A DNA stretch of 64,000 nucleotides, from NCBI GenBank assembly GCA_023053575.1, contig JAKZAP010000022.1:18042489-18106488 (forward strand), given 5' to 3'. Positions 33,518-45,915 of the stretch are shown here, in pieces. The notes under the pieces were generated by a model. It ran no database searches. It had not been told where the DNA came from and saw only the letters and a list, made by a program, of their open reading frames with translations. The position numbers and the translations under genes were made by a program. Position 1 is the first letter of the stretch; every line of letters begins with the position of its first letter. The DNA comes from Branchinecta lynchi (lineage: Eukaryota > Arthropoda > Branchiopoda > Anostraca > Branchinectidae).

Positions 33518-33967
33518 TTTAAAGTTTAACCGAAAAGGACTGGGATAGGACAATCTAGTTACCCATCACTTATTCACTTAAATTGGCTTGAAGACCCGCT
33601 GAAATTGCGTTACTTGGTTGTTCCGCTATTCAGGAAAAATCGATTTTCAAATAGTGGAATTTCCGTGTGATTTGTAGTACCTCTGATTTGTTGTATGCCG
33701 AGAAAGATTTATGACTTTTTTTTTGTTCAGGCACTAAGCAATCTTCACCAATATCGCCACTGCCCACTGAAAAGCCTTGTTTGTGTTTAGATAAAAATTT
33801 CCCGCGTCATAGTAGAATTTTCGCTGTGGGGACAGCCGCAGATATTCTGAACGTCATAACTAGAGCAGATAGTGGAAAACAAAAAAATCCCTTTGCAGAA
33901 TCCTAATAATTCAGTGTATTCAACTAAATGACACAAAAATAAGTTGGCTTTTCAGTTAAACTTTAAA
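33518..33967. mobile_element. 450-bp MITE, TTTAAAGTTTAAC TIRs
   Basis: TTTAAAGTTTAACCGAAAAG faces CTTTTCAGTTAAACTTTAAA. Nearly the whole interior is shared with 42731-43202, including 'tcgattttcaaatag' and 'ctgtggggac.gccgcagat'. No ORF. Confidence 0.8.
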
Positions 33968-34329
33968 GCTGGGAGATGAGCAGAATAAGGACGATCCAAC
34001 CAGTTTATTCAAAATTTAAAGAAATTCCAATTCATCTGAATAAATTTACTAATCTGCACGAGGCCATACAACCGAATACATCACCGAATGCATTGTAGAT
34101 ACTGGCTCAACCCACTAAAACATGAACTTTAAATTTACATGGAAGTCTTCGGTGTTTGCTTTTCAAGGTCCAGCCCAGAACAAGAAATGGCACATTCAGA
34201 GCACGTGCTCTTGGCATCTCTCAAGCTTAACCAAATCAGTTCTGGAGCTCAGCTTGGAATTAACCTCCGGACTCCCCTCCTTCCCCCCACGGAATGAGAA
34301 TTTTCGTTTAGTTTGTTCACGTCCTGATA

Positions 34330-34690
34330 TTTGCCAAAGTTTCACCATACACAGTTTTCTAGATCTCGCAGGGGCCTCTGCATCCGATCACTTAGGGCGT
34401 TGGAACCGAATGTAACACGCAACATCGTAGATCTACGGCCTATGACCGTAATGCATAACAAATTTCGCCCCAATCCCCTCCACCCCCTGACTAAAAGCCT
34501 ACGAACGAAGCCCGGGTCCGGCTCCGGTCCAGATCTATGGGCCCATCCCAGTTCTGCCTACCAAGTTTCGTTCAGACTTTCCATCGGTCCCCTCCCTCCC
34601 CTCGAACTCACCCCAAAATTACCGAACTCGTTATCACTGGACAGTCGGAAGCAAAAACGACTGATATCGTCACTTGAGCAGAAATTGCCA
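34330..34690 (-). repeat. CAAGTGCCAT-family sequence, diverged minus copy
   Basis: Recognisable phrases such as 'ggtccggctccggtccaga' and 'gcctaccaagtttcgttcaga'. Ends not visible. Confidence 0.5.
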
Positions 34691-34995
34691 TAAGATTAAT
34701 AGTCAGTCACTATTTACTGTTTCTGGTGGCATCACTAAATACAAAGACAAATATTGCATAATTATTGACCGTCTTGAACAATCCAGGGACAAAGCAAATG
34801 TAAACCAAATTTTCTGCTAGTTATCCTTTAAGGTTTGCCCATTCCGCAGTTGGGATCACCACAGGCAAATCGATACGGATGCCAGCCACTCCTAATGGAA
34901 CGGACGTTCAACTGATGCGCCAACAGTAAAACTTCTAGCTGATATTAGAGCAGATTTGTAGGAACCATGCCGTGATCTGTCAGATACGACTGCAC

Positions 34996-35372
34996 TGTCA
35001 GAAGTTTCATAACAGATTGCGCATAACACTTTCAAGAATAACACCTTTTCACTTAGAAATGAAGTGTTATGACCAATTAAGTTTATACTATTTCGTGCCT
35101 AGATCTCCAACAAGACCTTCAATAGGTACAAATACTGCACTATCAGAAGTTACATAACGACAACAGAAGGATGCGCGGTTTCAACAGATAACACTTTGGG
35201 ATGTTATCTGATATGTTTCTTTCGTTCCCGTAAGTATTTTTACCAATTGAAGGTGTTGTTGTAGATCTAGGCACGAAATAGTGTAAACTTAATTGGCCAT
35301 AACACTTTATTTCTATGTGAAAAGGTGTTATTCTTGAAAGTGTTATACGCTATCTGTTATGAAACTTCTGAT
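34996..35372. mobile_element. Snapback element with ~135-bp arms
   Basis: The left arm (34996-35130) and right arm (35243-35372) are reverse complements (tcagaagtttcataacagat / atctgttatgaaacttctga). The loop is about 110 bp. No coding sequence. Confidence 0.75.
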
Positions 35373-35482
35373 TGTGTGGTCTACACTTGTTCCAAAAAAA
35401 TCACATTACAATTCATCCAATTACGAAACGTTTGAGCAGCCACCAACTTTTAACTGTACGGTTTACATCTGGTGTCAATACC

Positions 35483-35789
35483 GAGCGTGTTCCATCCTAC
35501 TTACCGTAGTTACTACGCATGACGTCACGAATTCTGGCTTTTTGCCGTCAAGGCTGGAACGACTTTTCTATTTTCCAGCAGAATATCATGCCACGGGCGA
35601 ATCTGACCAATCAAGTTACAGAGATCCGTATTTACTACGCTTACGACGCTCCCGAGCGTGGTATAATCAAATATTTTCTATTAGTTACTATTTCTAGAAG
35701 GTTGGAACGGTCAGCGTAGTAACTTTTGGTGAGGCTGGAACGGAAATAGTAACTACTAGTCACTATTTGTAGAAGGGTAGAACACGCTC
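35483..35789. mobile_element. MITE with GAGCGTGTTCC TIRs and exact 3-bp TSD
   Basis: GAGCGTGTTCCATCCT faces AGGGTAGAACACGCTC. Flanks are ACC and ACC. It carries TGACGTCA at 35520-35527. A second copy is at 62430-62665 with TSD ATA. A right-end fragment (gtagaacacgctc) lies at 42064-42081. Confidence 0.8.
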
Positions 35790-36044
35790 ACCCTACACCA
35801 GGTCATTTCTGTTACCACTGCCCAAGTTCCGACAGTTATAGTATTATGCTATGCTAAGGTGGCATTAAGCCGATGGCACTGTCTGTCACATCACTCAAGT
35901 TATGATCAAGTCCAGTGAAGAGCAAGTCTTTACGAAGAATGTTCTCCATGAGTCAGATATACTCTGGCTCATGCATCCAATACACGCGGGTCTCAAACGC
36001 TGGACAACCATGAACTATGTGCCATTTGCAACGTAAATCTACCG

Positions 36045-36283
36045 TCAATATACCATGTAAATTGGGTTGTACCGCATCAGTTTCGACAGTAGCATCCAGC
36101 ATACAGCTGCCACTGATGTCACTATGACTCCAGTGATAGAAATGTCCAGTGATGCACCGACTGTAAATACTCTAGTTGATATGTAAGGTGAGTCTTTAGG
36201 TATAATGTCGTTGTGCAGTATGAAATCCCTTGGTGTGCGTCGCTTGAAGTACATCATGCACAGTGCGAAGATACCGAAGACAG
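36045..36283 (-). CDS. Last coding exon of a multi-pass membrane protein gene
   Basis: The exon follows an acceptor (TTCATTTTCTAG|CTG) at 36283 and ends at TGA 36045-36047. With the one base left by the exon at 43574 it reads A-VFGIFALCMMYFKRRTPRD, then the loop FILHNDIIPKDSPYISTRV, then the hydrophobic span DISITGVIVTSVAAVCWMLL and the C-terminus KLMRYNPIYMVY. It therefore completes one membrane segment and supplies another. The topology (TM2, TM3, loop, TM4) resembles the claudin/PMP22-type four-pass superfamily, but I cannot name the protein. The frame is intact and phase-matched, which argues for a live gene. Confidence 0.7.
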
Positions 36284-36729
36284 CTAGAAAATGAACACGA
36301 TATGTAGCAACTGAACCGCCCTCGCGTTTAGAAAAATAAATATACTTGGGCATACAAGAGCTTTGTAGAACAAATAGTCGGATTTTGGGTTCCAGAAATC
36401 CACATACGGGTAACTGGGTAGCTAGATGACTCTCTGACTTGTATTTTTTTTACTCCTTATATTATTGTTTATTCGAACAACTGCATTTGTATTTATGACA
36501 CAAAAAAATAGTCGGCTTCATTCGTCACACTTTTTTTTTAACAAAGTGAAACTGAAATTGAACTTAAAGGACCTGTCTTACCTATAATACTAATGCAACC
36601 TATTTTAATATTCACTTTATATATTTCTAAACCCCGAAACCCCAATTTCGTACGGTACATTATGACCCCTCTAACAAAACCACACAAATTTTCTCACTTG
36701 CCGTCTTTTGCTACCTTCGATGTGTATCA

Positions 36730-36990
36730 CGATGTCGACGGTTGTCTGCGAGAAGTTTCCCATCAGAAAACCGGTTGGGTAAATTGTTAAAACATTGTAA
36801 AACAGCCAAAACCGAAGGTTATTTGTTGAAAGCACGCTATAGTTTTAAAGTATTCAAATATTTTAAAATACTGTAAGTTGAAGAGTAAATAGTGCCTTCA
36901 AAATAATTAACATGGTCTTTTATTTCGCCCTGTATGTGACAGGGAACTCAATCCCGGGTGGCAAGGGGGAGTTCACGACCAACACATAGA
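36730..36990 (-). mobile_element. hAT-type terminal fragment, minus copy
   Basis: Reverse complement of 29270-29540 (cggttgtctgcgagaagttt, aaaccgaaggtt, 'cccgggtggca'). The terminal TIR is missing. It lies inside the 7.3 kb intron of the membrane-protein gene. Confidence 0.6.
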
Positions 36991-37284
36991 ACAGCGAATG
37001 GAATGCTGCAAAGCCGAGCTTGTATCTTACAAGAAAAGAAGACCTCGAAGTCATGAGAAGTGACGAATAAAGTTTCTTGTGAAGTACGAGACGTTACAGC
37101 CTTATTTTAAGCCATTATACTGAACAGACTGAGATTCATGACACGACTCTTTCAGCTAATATCGCCAGCCACAGCTAATGTCCTGCTACAAACAGTCCGC
37201 AAAAAAATAATATACTAATCGAAAATCTGGGAGTGAACTGCGTCGAGCGCTTCGGGAGGAGGAATGAGTCACTGCTGTAACTAC

Positions 37285-38990
37285 TCGTCACTTCCCAGAT
37301 CCGAGCATCGGGGGGGGGGGAGGGAGTGGAGGGAGGGGGAATCCGGAATCTTGAGGTATTTATAACTTTTGAATGGGTGATCGGATCTTAATGAAGTTTG
37401 ATATTTGGAAAGATCTCGTGCCTCAAACAACCCGCTTAAAGTCCGAACCGGATCGGGTGACTTCGCGGGGAGCTGGAGGGGGGAACCGGAAATCTTGGGA
37501 AACACTTTGAGTGGAGGGATCAGGACGAAAGTTGGTGGGAAGTATAAGCGCAAGTACAAGATACATCGCTGACAGAACCGGAGCGGATTCGGGCACTGTT
37601 GGGGGAGATGGGGGGGGGGTCCAGAAGTAGGTGATCCGCGAAAAAAAACAAAACAGACTGCCTTGAGAATAGTCGTATCACCGATCCGACCATCGTGGGG
37701 GAAGTGAAGGGATGGGGAATCCGGAATCTAGTGACATGCGTAACTTGTGAAGGGGGTTAACGGATTGATTGAAACTTGGTAAGTTGAAAGAGACGTCGTC
37801 TTAGATGTTCCGTCGATCGCAATTTCCGTCTGTCCGCCTGTCTGTCGGTCTCTCGGTCTGGGTTTTGCTAGTTCGGGCACTTCCACATAAATTAGAACGA
37901 CAAAACTTGGCAGGCGTGTCAGGGACTCCAAATGATAAAGTTGGAAATAGTTGGTTCCCCGATCCAGAATCGTGGGGGAGTGGAGGGAGGGGGAATCCTG
38001 AATCTTGAGGTATTTATAACTTTTGAACGGGTGATCTTATCTTAATGAAAATTGATCTCTGGAACGACCCATTTAAAATACCGGAAACGCTTAGAGTGGA
38101 GGGACAGGGACGAAACGTGGTGGGAAGAACAAGCACAAGTCCTAGGTACATCGTTGACATACACGAACTGGATTCAGTTACTGTGGGGGGGGGGAGGAAT
38201 TCGGCGATCCGAAGAGTTCGGAAATAGGACTATGAAACATCTCAGAGAGCCGAACAGACCGCCTTAAGAATAGTCGTTTACCCGATTCGACCATCGTGGG
38301 GAGAGTGGAGGGATGGGGAATCCGGAATCTAGTGGCATACCTAACTTTTGAACGGGTGAACGGATTTGAATGAAAACTGGCAAGTGGAAAGAGTTATCGT
38401 CGCAGATGTGCCACATGAAGTCCGAACCGGATCTGCTACTTGTGTGGGGGGGGGGAGGGGTTAGAGGAGAGCATCTCGTGAAACGCTTAGAGTCGAGGGA
38501 CCCTGATCCGACCATCGCAGGGGGAGCGGAGGGATGGGCAATCCGGAAATTAGTGCCGGAAATCTTCTGAAAGGCTCAGAGTCGAGGGATCGCGATGGAA
38601 CTTGGTGGGAAGAACAAGCTTAAACCATAGATACATAACTGACAAAATAGGACCAAATCGTGTCACGGTGGGGGAAGTTGGACGGGGTTTCCCGGAGTTC
38701 CGGTGATTCCGAGCTAGGGTGCTTCCAGATGTGCTAGGACCATGAAACTTGGGAGGCCTATTAGGGACTCTAACATATTGAATTGAAAATAGTCCTTTCC
38801 CGATCCGATCATCGGGGGGGGGGGGGGGAGCAAAGGGATGGGGAATCGGGATCTGGTAACATTCATAACTTAGGAACGGGTGATCGGACGTGCATTGAAA
38901 ACTGTCAAGAACCAGTGCCTCAAATGTTCAGTTTCAAGTCAGTCGTGGGTGTGCAACCGGTCGTCAAGCCGGAATGATTTATTTTAGTAA
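37285..38990 (+). repeat. CAAGTGCCAT-family array with ~0.6-kb higher-order repeat
   Basis: 'gggatggggaatccggaatct' recurs at about 37709, 38313 and 38835, and an alternative version with 'ggaatcttgaggtatttata' at about 37338 and 37992. Spacing of 600-650 bp suggests a two-part higher-order unit. Several G runs of 8-15 lie within. It sits in the intron of the membrane-protein gene. Confidence 0.7.
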
Positions 38991-39849
38991 AGTTGTTGAA
39001 TCCTGACAAACATGCTAACTGTAGCCCGGAAACAATTTGATACTTCTACGCTCTTTTTTGCGTGCATTTTCTTCCTATAGCCAAAGTGAAAACCCATTAG
39101 ACCACGTCCTTTTTCCAGGCCTTAAAACAGACGACGGGTTTCTGTAAATTTGCGGTAGTGTTTAGTTCTTTTCCCCTTCAGTTTTTGCTTGTAACATCTA
39201 ATCTAAAGCTCCGAAACACCCGTACAATCAGCTCTTTCATGCGGCCGTCTTCAACTTTGTATGAAGTTCGGTACATCTATAATCCAAAACCCTTTTTACC
39301 GTGATATCCTCCCCCCGATTATGTCCCCTCCCAAATTCGTCCTCTTCGTCACGCTACCTAGCCTGTGCTTCGTTTAGAGCCGGTGGTCGCTTTGCGAACA
39401 AGGTATGCTCAGAGTTTCGTCCCCTCTTGTGTTCATTTGTACACCTCTGAGCGCATTTGAAGGTTCAGTTTTATATTATTTATTTTATTAACTGTAGCCT
39501 ATTATGTTATTAACCACATTTCTGATAAGAGGTCGGTAGAAAGGCGGCAAGGTTGTATCTAAATGCAGATTTTTATTATGATTATTATTATGATTTAATT
39601 TGCAAATTCCATTTTCCTATTAGCTACTTCTGTTCGACAGGGGCGTCACTAGCCTTTTACCTTTGGGGGGGGGGGGGACGTCACGTTTGTGCCGACAGAC
39701 TAAAAAATGTGCCGCCAAAATGCGCCAAAATGGGCACATATCCCACTAGCATAGAATAGAACCGATGTAAAACTAACTGTAATACATCAGTTGAAGATAT
39801 TCCTTTAATGTAACTTCTTATTTTAAAGTTCTCATATTCGGCTTTTCAT

Positions 39850-40930
39850 TTCAACTTTCGCTAAAAAGCTAAGCTTCCAACGACTGTACCCAGATCAAGT
39901 TAAAGTAAGCGACGCAGGCGAAATTTGTTAAATCTGCCTTTTTTCCGTTTTTTTTTCTAAACCTACCATACAACTTCTAGCTTTTAACGTGTTTCAAACC
40001 CAGAACGTCCAGCCTAAAACGCCAACTAAATGAAACACCGCTACTACAGAGAATACTACAAAACTACTAAAACTATATAGGCTACTACAGAAAATACTAA
40101 AAAATACGCGCCGCAGGCGAAATTTTGTGTAAGACTAATTGTAACGTATCAATTGAGGTTATTCCTTTAATGTAATTTTATTTACTAAAGTTCACAAATT
40201 CGGCTTTTCATTTCACTTTTCCCTAAAAAGCGAAGTTTTTTAACGACAGTACCCAGAACAAATTAAAGTAAGCGCCGCAGGCGAAATTTTGTATTCTGCC
40301 TTTCGTCCGGAAATAGTTTGCTATATCTACCATACAAGTTCTAGCTTTTAACGTGTTTCAATCCCCCAAGAATGTCAATCCTAAAACGCCAATTAAATGA
40401 AACACCGATCTTCCAAGTAGAGAATACTACAAAATGCGCCGCCGGCGAAGTTTTGTGTAAGACTAATTTTAATGCATCAGTTTAGATTGTTCTTTTACTG
40501 TAAATTCCTATATTTAAATTCACACATTCGCCTTTCCGTTTCAGCTTCACCTAAAAAGCGAAGCTTCCAACGACTGTACCCAGAACAAGTTAAAGTAAGC
40601 GCCGCAGGCGAAATTTTTTTTATTCTACCTTTCGTCCGTAAACATTTTGCTTTATCTACTATACAAGTTCTAGCTTTTAACGTGTTTCAATCCCCAAAGA
40701 ATGTCAATCCTAAAACTTCAATTAAATGAAACACCGATCTTCCAAATAGAGAATACTAAAAAATGCGCCGCAAGCGAAATTTTGCGTAAAACCAATTTGG
40801 ATGCATCAGTTGAGATTGTTCTTTTACTTTAAATTCACGCATTCGCCTTTTCGTTTCAACTTCACCTAAAAAGCGAAGCTTGCAACGATTATACGCAGAC
40901 TAATTTGAACTAAGCGCTGCATGTTAAATT
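39850..40930 (+). repeat. Tandem satellite, ~315-365 bp unit
   Basis: Four units marked by 'aaaaagcgaagcttccaacg', 'gtaagcgccgcaggcgaaat' and 'cttttaacgtgtttcaa', starting at about 39862, 40227, 40553 and 40867. The last is cut. No ORF survives between units. Confidence 0.85.
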
Positions 40931-40949
40931 GTTTTTAATCTGTATTTTT

Positions 40950-41790
40950 TTCGTAAAAATTTGTGCCCGACAATGTTTGCAGAATTTGATATCTTAAGTG
41001 TAAAAAGAACCCTATGTGCCGAAAGAACATCGACGCTCGACAAAAGCATTGAGAATTCGATTTCTTCTGTGTTTTGCCCGCCAAGACTGTAAAGATCTTT
41101 ATTTCTTACATGTAAATAGAAGCCGATGTGCCGACGAAACTTAAAACTTTCGGGATGCACCCGATAAAGGTTTACAGAATTTGAATTCTTACGTGTAAAA
41201 CGAACCCACTGTGCCGACGAGAATACCGACGCCCCGAAAACCATAGAGCATACTGTATTGTACAGAAGTTGATTTCTGACGTATACAAATTAACCCGTTG
41301 TGCCCAACAAAGCTGCAGCATTTGATTTCTTACGTATAAATAGAACCCGATGAGTCAACCGACGCCCAACAAAAGAATACAAAATTGTATTTCTTCTGTA
41401 TTCCTTATGTATAAAAAGAACTCGATGTGCCGACGACAATACCGAGGCCCAACAAAAGCATGCCGAACTCGATTTCTTCCATTTTTTGACCGACAAATAT
41501 TTGCAGGATTTTATTTCTTGCGTATAAAAAGAACCCGTGGTACCGACGACGCCCGACAACAGCATACAAGTTTGATTTCTTCTTTATTCCTTACGTATAA
41601 AAAGAACCCGAGAATACCGAGGCCCGACAAAAGGCATGCAGGATTTGATTTCTTCCTTGTTTTGCCCGACAAATGTTTGCAGGATTTTATTTCTTGCATA
41701 TAAAAAGAAGCCGATGTGCCGACGAGTCGACCGACGCTCGACAAAAGCATACAAAATTATATTTCTTCTGTGTTTGCCGGCGCTCAACTT
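40950..41790 (+). repeat. Tandem array, 'gtataaaaagaaccc' unit
   Basis: About eight diverged copies of a phrase with 'tttatttcttgcgtataaaa', 'agaacccgatgtgccgac' and 'cccgacaaaagcat'. Repeat lengths vary (about 60-120 bp). The overlapping frames on both strands are by-products. Follows the first satellite directly. Confidence 0.8.
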
Positions 41791-42063
41791 TCAACTTTCG
41801 CCGGGCTTCTTAGGTTCGAACATAGCTGGAAAGTTCCGGACATCCTTCTTTTTAGCTTAGGAAGAACTTTTAAGAAAATTGTGTACACATTTTTTCCTTT
41901 GCTTACGTTGCTCAATTCAGTTTCGTTCGTTTGCTTCCATTTGGAAAAACTCTAGAAGTATACCGTCCCTTGATTAACATCTCTTATTATAATCCGGATA
42001 TACTATTACCGCTGTGCCTGATCATGATTTGTTTTCTTCCGGATATGGGCACGGTAAGTAGAG

Positions 42064-42081
42064 TAGAACACGCTCTAAATC
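42064..42081. mobile_element. Right-end fragment of the GAGCGTGTTCC MITE
   Basis: 'gtagaacacgctc' matches the right TIR at 35777-35789. Confidence 0.5.
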
Positions 42082-42414
42082 CTACCCCTCCCCCCCCTAA
42101 TGTCGGTCCGGTACTAAAAAGTAGTTGGCACGAAGCGCCACGATCTTTTGTTTGAAAGTCGGTAAAAATAACAACAGCGAGAAGCTAAAGACCATGACCT
42201 CCCCCCCCACCCATCCATTTTGGCGAGAAACGTCTCTGGTTCTGTTGTGAGCAAGACAAGAAAAAGTTAATTAGGTTTTGCCTTTGGTGAGAACAGAAAT
42301 AGTAACGATATAGAAATGAAAATATTTCGGTTGTAATAGAACGATAGAGAAATATGTAACGATGTTTTTTTTCTTTTTTTTCACAGTTGTTCGGGTGGGG
42401 CTGAAACTGTTTTC

Positions 42415-42657
42415 TGAAACTGATTCTTGTCGTGTATAGTGTTCAAGTTTAATTATCTGTTATTTAAGTCATAGGCTAGGTGGATAATTGTAAGTCGTTG
42501 TGTTTAGTTGTTTATTTATTAGATACATGTAGTATTAATAAATTGCAGCACACGTCCTTAGGACTTTCTCTTTGCTCCAATAGGATATTAGTAATATTAT
42601 TTTATTTTATTTTTTCAATGTTTTGGTTAAAAATAAAAACCTACCTACCTACCTAAA
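42415..42657 (+). mobile_element. LINE 3' end, (CCTA)n tail
   Basis: 3' UTR ending in AAAAACCTACCTACCTACC. Matching minus-strand copy at 27352-27545. No coding part. Confidence 0.75.
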
Positions 42658-42730
42658 AGATAAGCTTTAAATTTTTTCGAAGATCCACATGTCCACAAGG
42701 GCAAACTGCTTACCAGCAAATTATGCTCTC

Positions 42731-43202
42731 TTAAAGTTTAACCGAAAAGCGCCGAGAAAGGACAATCTAGTTATCTATCACTCATTAACGTAATAAGGCT
42801 TGAAGACCTGATGCAAATGCGTTACTGTGTTGCTCCGCTATTCACGAATGATCGATTTTCAAATAGCGGAATCTCCGTGTGATTTGTGGTACCTCTATGC
42901 GCTTGTATTTTGGTTGTATGCCTTACGAGAAAGATTTATGATTTTTGTTTCAGGAACTAATCGATCTTCACCAATGTCACAACTGCCCACTGAAAAGCCA
43001 CGTTTGTTTTGAGATTAAAATTTCCCGCATTATAGTAGAATTTACGCTGTGGGGACGGCCGCAGATATTTTGAACGTCATAACTAGAGCAGATAGTGAAA
43101 AAAAAAAAAAAAAATCCTTTGCAGAATCCAAATATTTTAGTTTGTAGTCTGTATAATATTAAATTACACAAAAATAAGTTGGCTTTTCAGTTAAACTTTA
43201 AA
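42731..43202. mobile_element. 472-bp MITE, TTTAAAGTTTAAC TIRs
   Basis: Second complete copy of the 33518-33967 element, with the same ends and interior. It lies 350 bp from the membrane-protein exon. Confidence 0.8.
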
Positions 43203-43573
43203 CGACGAAGCCAAATTAAGCAGTAGAGAGGGACATCTCCTTCTGAACACGCAATCCATTACACGGTGTTATCAAATGACATTTGTTAACATTAGATACA
43301 GATTGGAATCCCCCCAGCCCTCGAGCTCTGAATATAGAATGACTAAGTGGTGTTTATAAATCCATATCTGGTTTTCCCCTTTAAGATACGTGGATAGCAA
43401 AAAACGCCCAATTTGCGCCGAGATTCATGGAAATGCACAAAAACGGCGCTATGCACACACCTGAAAAATTCAAGGTGCAGCCGACTAGAAAAACGCCCAA
43501 ATGCGGCAAACACGCGCCATCCGGCAACACTGACTAGGCACTCAAAATCGAATGATACGATAGAACCACCTAC

Positions 43574-43849
43574 CGGCTAACATGTACATCACTCCTGTGA
43601 TTAAAACGGCGCTGAGTTGCCGTCGCGTCAATCCAAATGTTCCCAAGAGGGCAGCCGTGCATAGAACAATTGTAGAAACGAGAGAGCAGGAAAGAGCCAG
43701 ATTATGGATGCGCATGGACGCGTGTTCCCTCTGGACGTAGTGGGATGGACGCATCGACATGTCAACCTCCTCGTCGTCGGATGCTTTAAGGTAGTACACG
43801 CATGGTTCTTGATAGAGCCCTGTCGACTGTAGGGCAGCCAGTACGATAT
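43574..43849 (-). CDS. Internal exon of a multi-pass membrane protein gene
   Basis: Acceptor CTTTTCCTTTCAG|ATATC (exon start 43849) and donor GCCG|GTAGGT (exon end 43574) frame 276 nt. The peptide begins IVLAALQSTGLYQEPCVYYL, continues with an acidic stretch (ASDDEEVDMS), then a hydrophobic span (LALSCSLVSTIVLCTAALLG) and half of a second (LSAVLITGVMYMLA). It ends in phase 1, and the exon at 36045-36283 continues the same frame in the middle of that second span. That continuity is the main evidence for a real gene. Exons upstream of 43849 must exist, but I could not find them before the window's end. Confidence 0.7.
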
Positions 43850-44959
43850 CTGAAAGGAAAAGAGCTACTGAATATCTTTCGATAGAATACTTTATTGGTT
43901 CCGAGGGGTTACACTACCTCGGCTCCTGCTGTACGTTTCCCGGCACCGACCGAAATCGTATGCGCTGGAGCTGGCCATACATTAGGTGATTTATCTTTCA
44001 AACGCTTCTAAAATGCTTATTTTGACGTTTCAACACGACGTTGGCTGATGTCAGCCAAGGCACTTGCTGCACACTAAAATCGAGAGCAGACGACCTCTTG
44101 ATTGGCTCAGGACACAGACTGCCCAGATCTCCCTCAAAATGTGTACTAGCACTGTTGACTTGCAAGCTGTTATACTGTCAACCCCCGGCTGTTTATTTCT
44201 TATCAACACCATTTTGAGATATTTTCTCACTACCTTCTGGAGATTCCCAGATGGTAGAGAAATAGGTATCTTGCTCGTCGATTCGGGATCGAGGAGCTCT
44301 TGCTTGCCAGGGACTCACAGTTCAGTTGTCTGACTGACAGACTTCTTTTCATCCGTGGAAAACATTTCCTCTTTTAGTGTAAGGTTTGATGTATGATCCC
44401 AGAGCAAAATAACACTAGGCAGTAGCGGTAAGACTTGCAAAAACGTAACACACTCTCATAGCAGCGATACTACCACTAGTGTTAAAGAACGTCCCTAATG
44501 AAACTCACTCAGTCGTTCACCAGCGCTGACTCCGAGAATTACTTCTTATCCTGGACATAGCAAAAAAGTAATACAGCCTAATTTCATCTTTGGTGTGTAC
44601 AGATCGCACTTTTGCTTTACTAGAAATTTCTAAACCAGCAAGTTCATTTCGCTTTAAATGCCACAGGCGTAACGAGTATGACCTGTTTGCGAAGCATGCA
44701 AAGCATAGGTTTTGGCACTACTGCCTAGTGTTATTTTGCTCTGTCTGATCCTTATGTTGTGTGATCTTTTGCTTCATTTATTCATTAAGATCTTGAACTC
44801 GCTCGGCATATCACAAATACACTACAAACAAAAGACGGTCCATTTATTTCTTTCTCGGATCCATATCATTCCATCTTTTCCTTCCAATCGTGTTCGTGTC
44901 GTTTGCTAATATGATGAGTAATAAATTCAATCATTCGTAGTTGAGGGGCGGAGCATTGC

Positions 44960-45205
44960 ACGAACCTGGCTGACCGCAAGGGGGATGGACTCTTGATGAC
45001 TATCTCTCCTTGCCCATGCAAAATCTCCGGCCTCTCCGGGTACCTAGCGGGAGGGCAGAAGTGGTGTCACAGCTGCACCCAAAGATCGCGATGATTGATT
45101 GACACAGGATCTGAGTCGTTGAGTTTGAATCGTACGGGCATGGGCACGCTTACTCCTTCTTCCTGAGGATCACTGGCGTGTTTTGGACTTAGTCATATAG
45201 AGTAT
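44960..45205 (+). repeat. Interspersed repeat family D, uninterrupted copy
   Basis: Same landmarks as 24842-25400, without the nested MITE. It gives the empty site for that insertion. Confidence 0.7.
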
Positions 45206-45339
45206 TCTCTTGTAGGCTACCCAGTAAGAGTCTTGCCTCCAGTGTTGCCAAGTGTGACACTTTTTGGTGTTTTTTGACAGTTTTTGCCTCTGGGTGACAC
45301 CATGACACTTTTTCTCTGAAAGTGACACCTTTTCTTCCA

Positions 45340-45915
45340 GCTCCGCTCAAGTGCCATATACCGACCACTTTCGGTCTGTCTGTCAGGCCACTCATCACTC
45401 ATCTCGAATCAGGGTACTTCCAGAAGTGCTAGGACGATGAAACTTGGCAGGCATATCAGGGACCCGATCAGGGACCCAACACAACTAACTTGTAAATAGT
45501 CACTTCCCCGATGCAACCACCGTGGGGGGAGTGGAGGGAGGGGGAGTCCAGAATATTGACGTATTTTTAATTTTTGAACGGGGAATCGGATCATATACCG
45601 ACCACTTTCGGTCTGTCGGTCTGTCTGTCAGGCCACTCATCTCGAATCAGAGTACTTCCAGAAGTGCTAGGACGATGAAACTTGGCAGGCATATCAGGGA
45701 CCCGACCAAACAAACTTGGAAATAGTCACTTCCCCGATTCGACTACCGTGGGGGGAGTGGAGGGAGGGGGAGTCCAGAATATTTTTGAACGGGGAATCGG
45801 ATCTCAATGAAACTTGATATTTCGAATGACCTCCTGTCTCAGGTATCACACTTCAAGTCGGGATCCCCGATCCGACTTTCCCCGGATCCGGGATTCCGGA
45901 TACTAAGAACAAGTG
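45340..45915 (+). repeat. CAAGTGCCAT-family element with an internal ~230-bp duplication
   Basis: Begins 'gctcaagtgccatataccgaccactttcgg'. The block from 'accgaccactttcggtctgt' to the 'ggggagtggagggagggggagtccag' phrase recurs 241 bp later with few changes. Confidence 0.7.

Noticed and set aside
41290..41955. Several frames of 65-117 residues on both strands
   Set aside because: All lie in the tandem array at 40950-41790 and repeat with its units.
44712..44909. Hydrophobic 65-residue plus-strand frame
   Set aside because: No splice context or homology, in low-complexity AT-rich sequence. Hydrophobicity alone is not enough.
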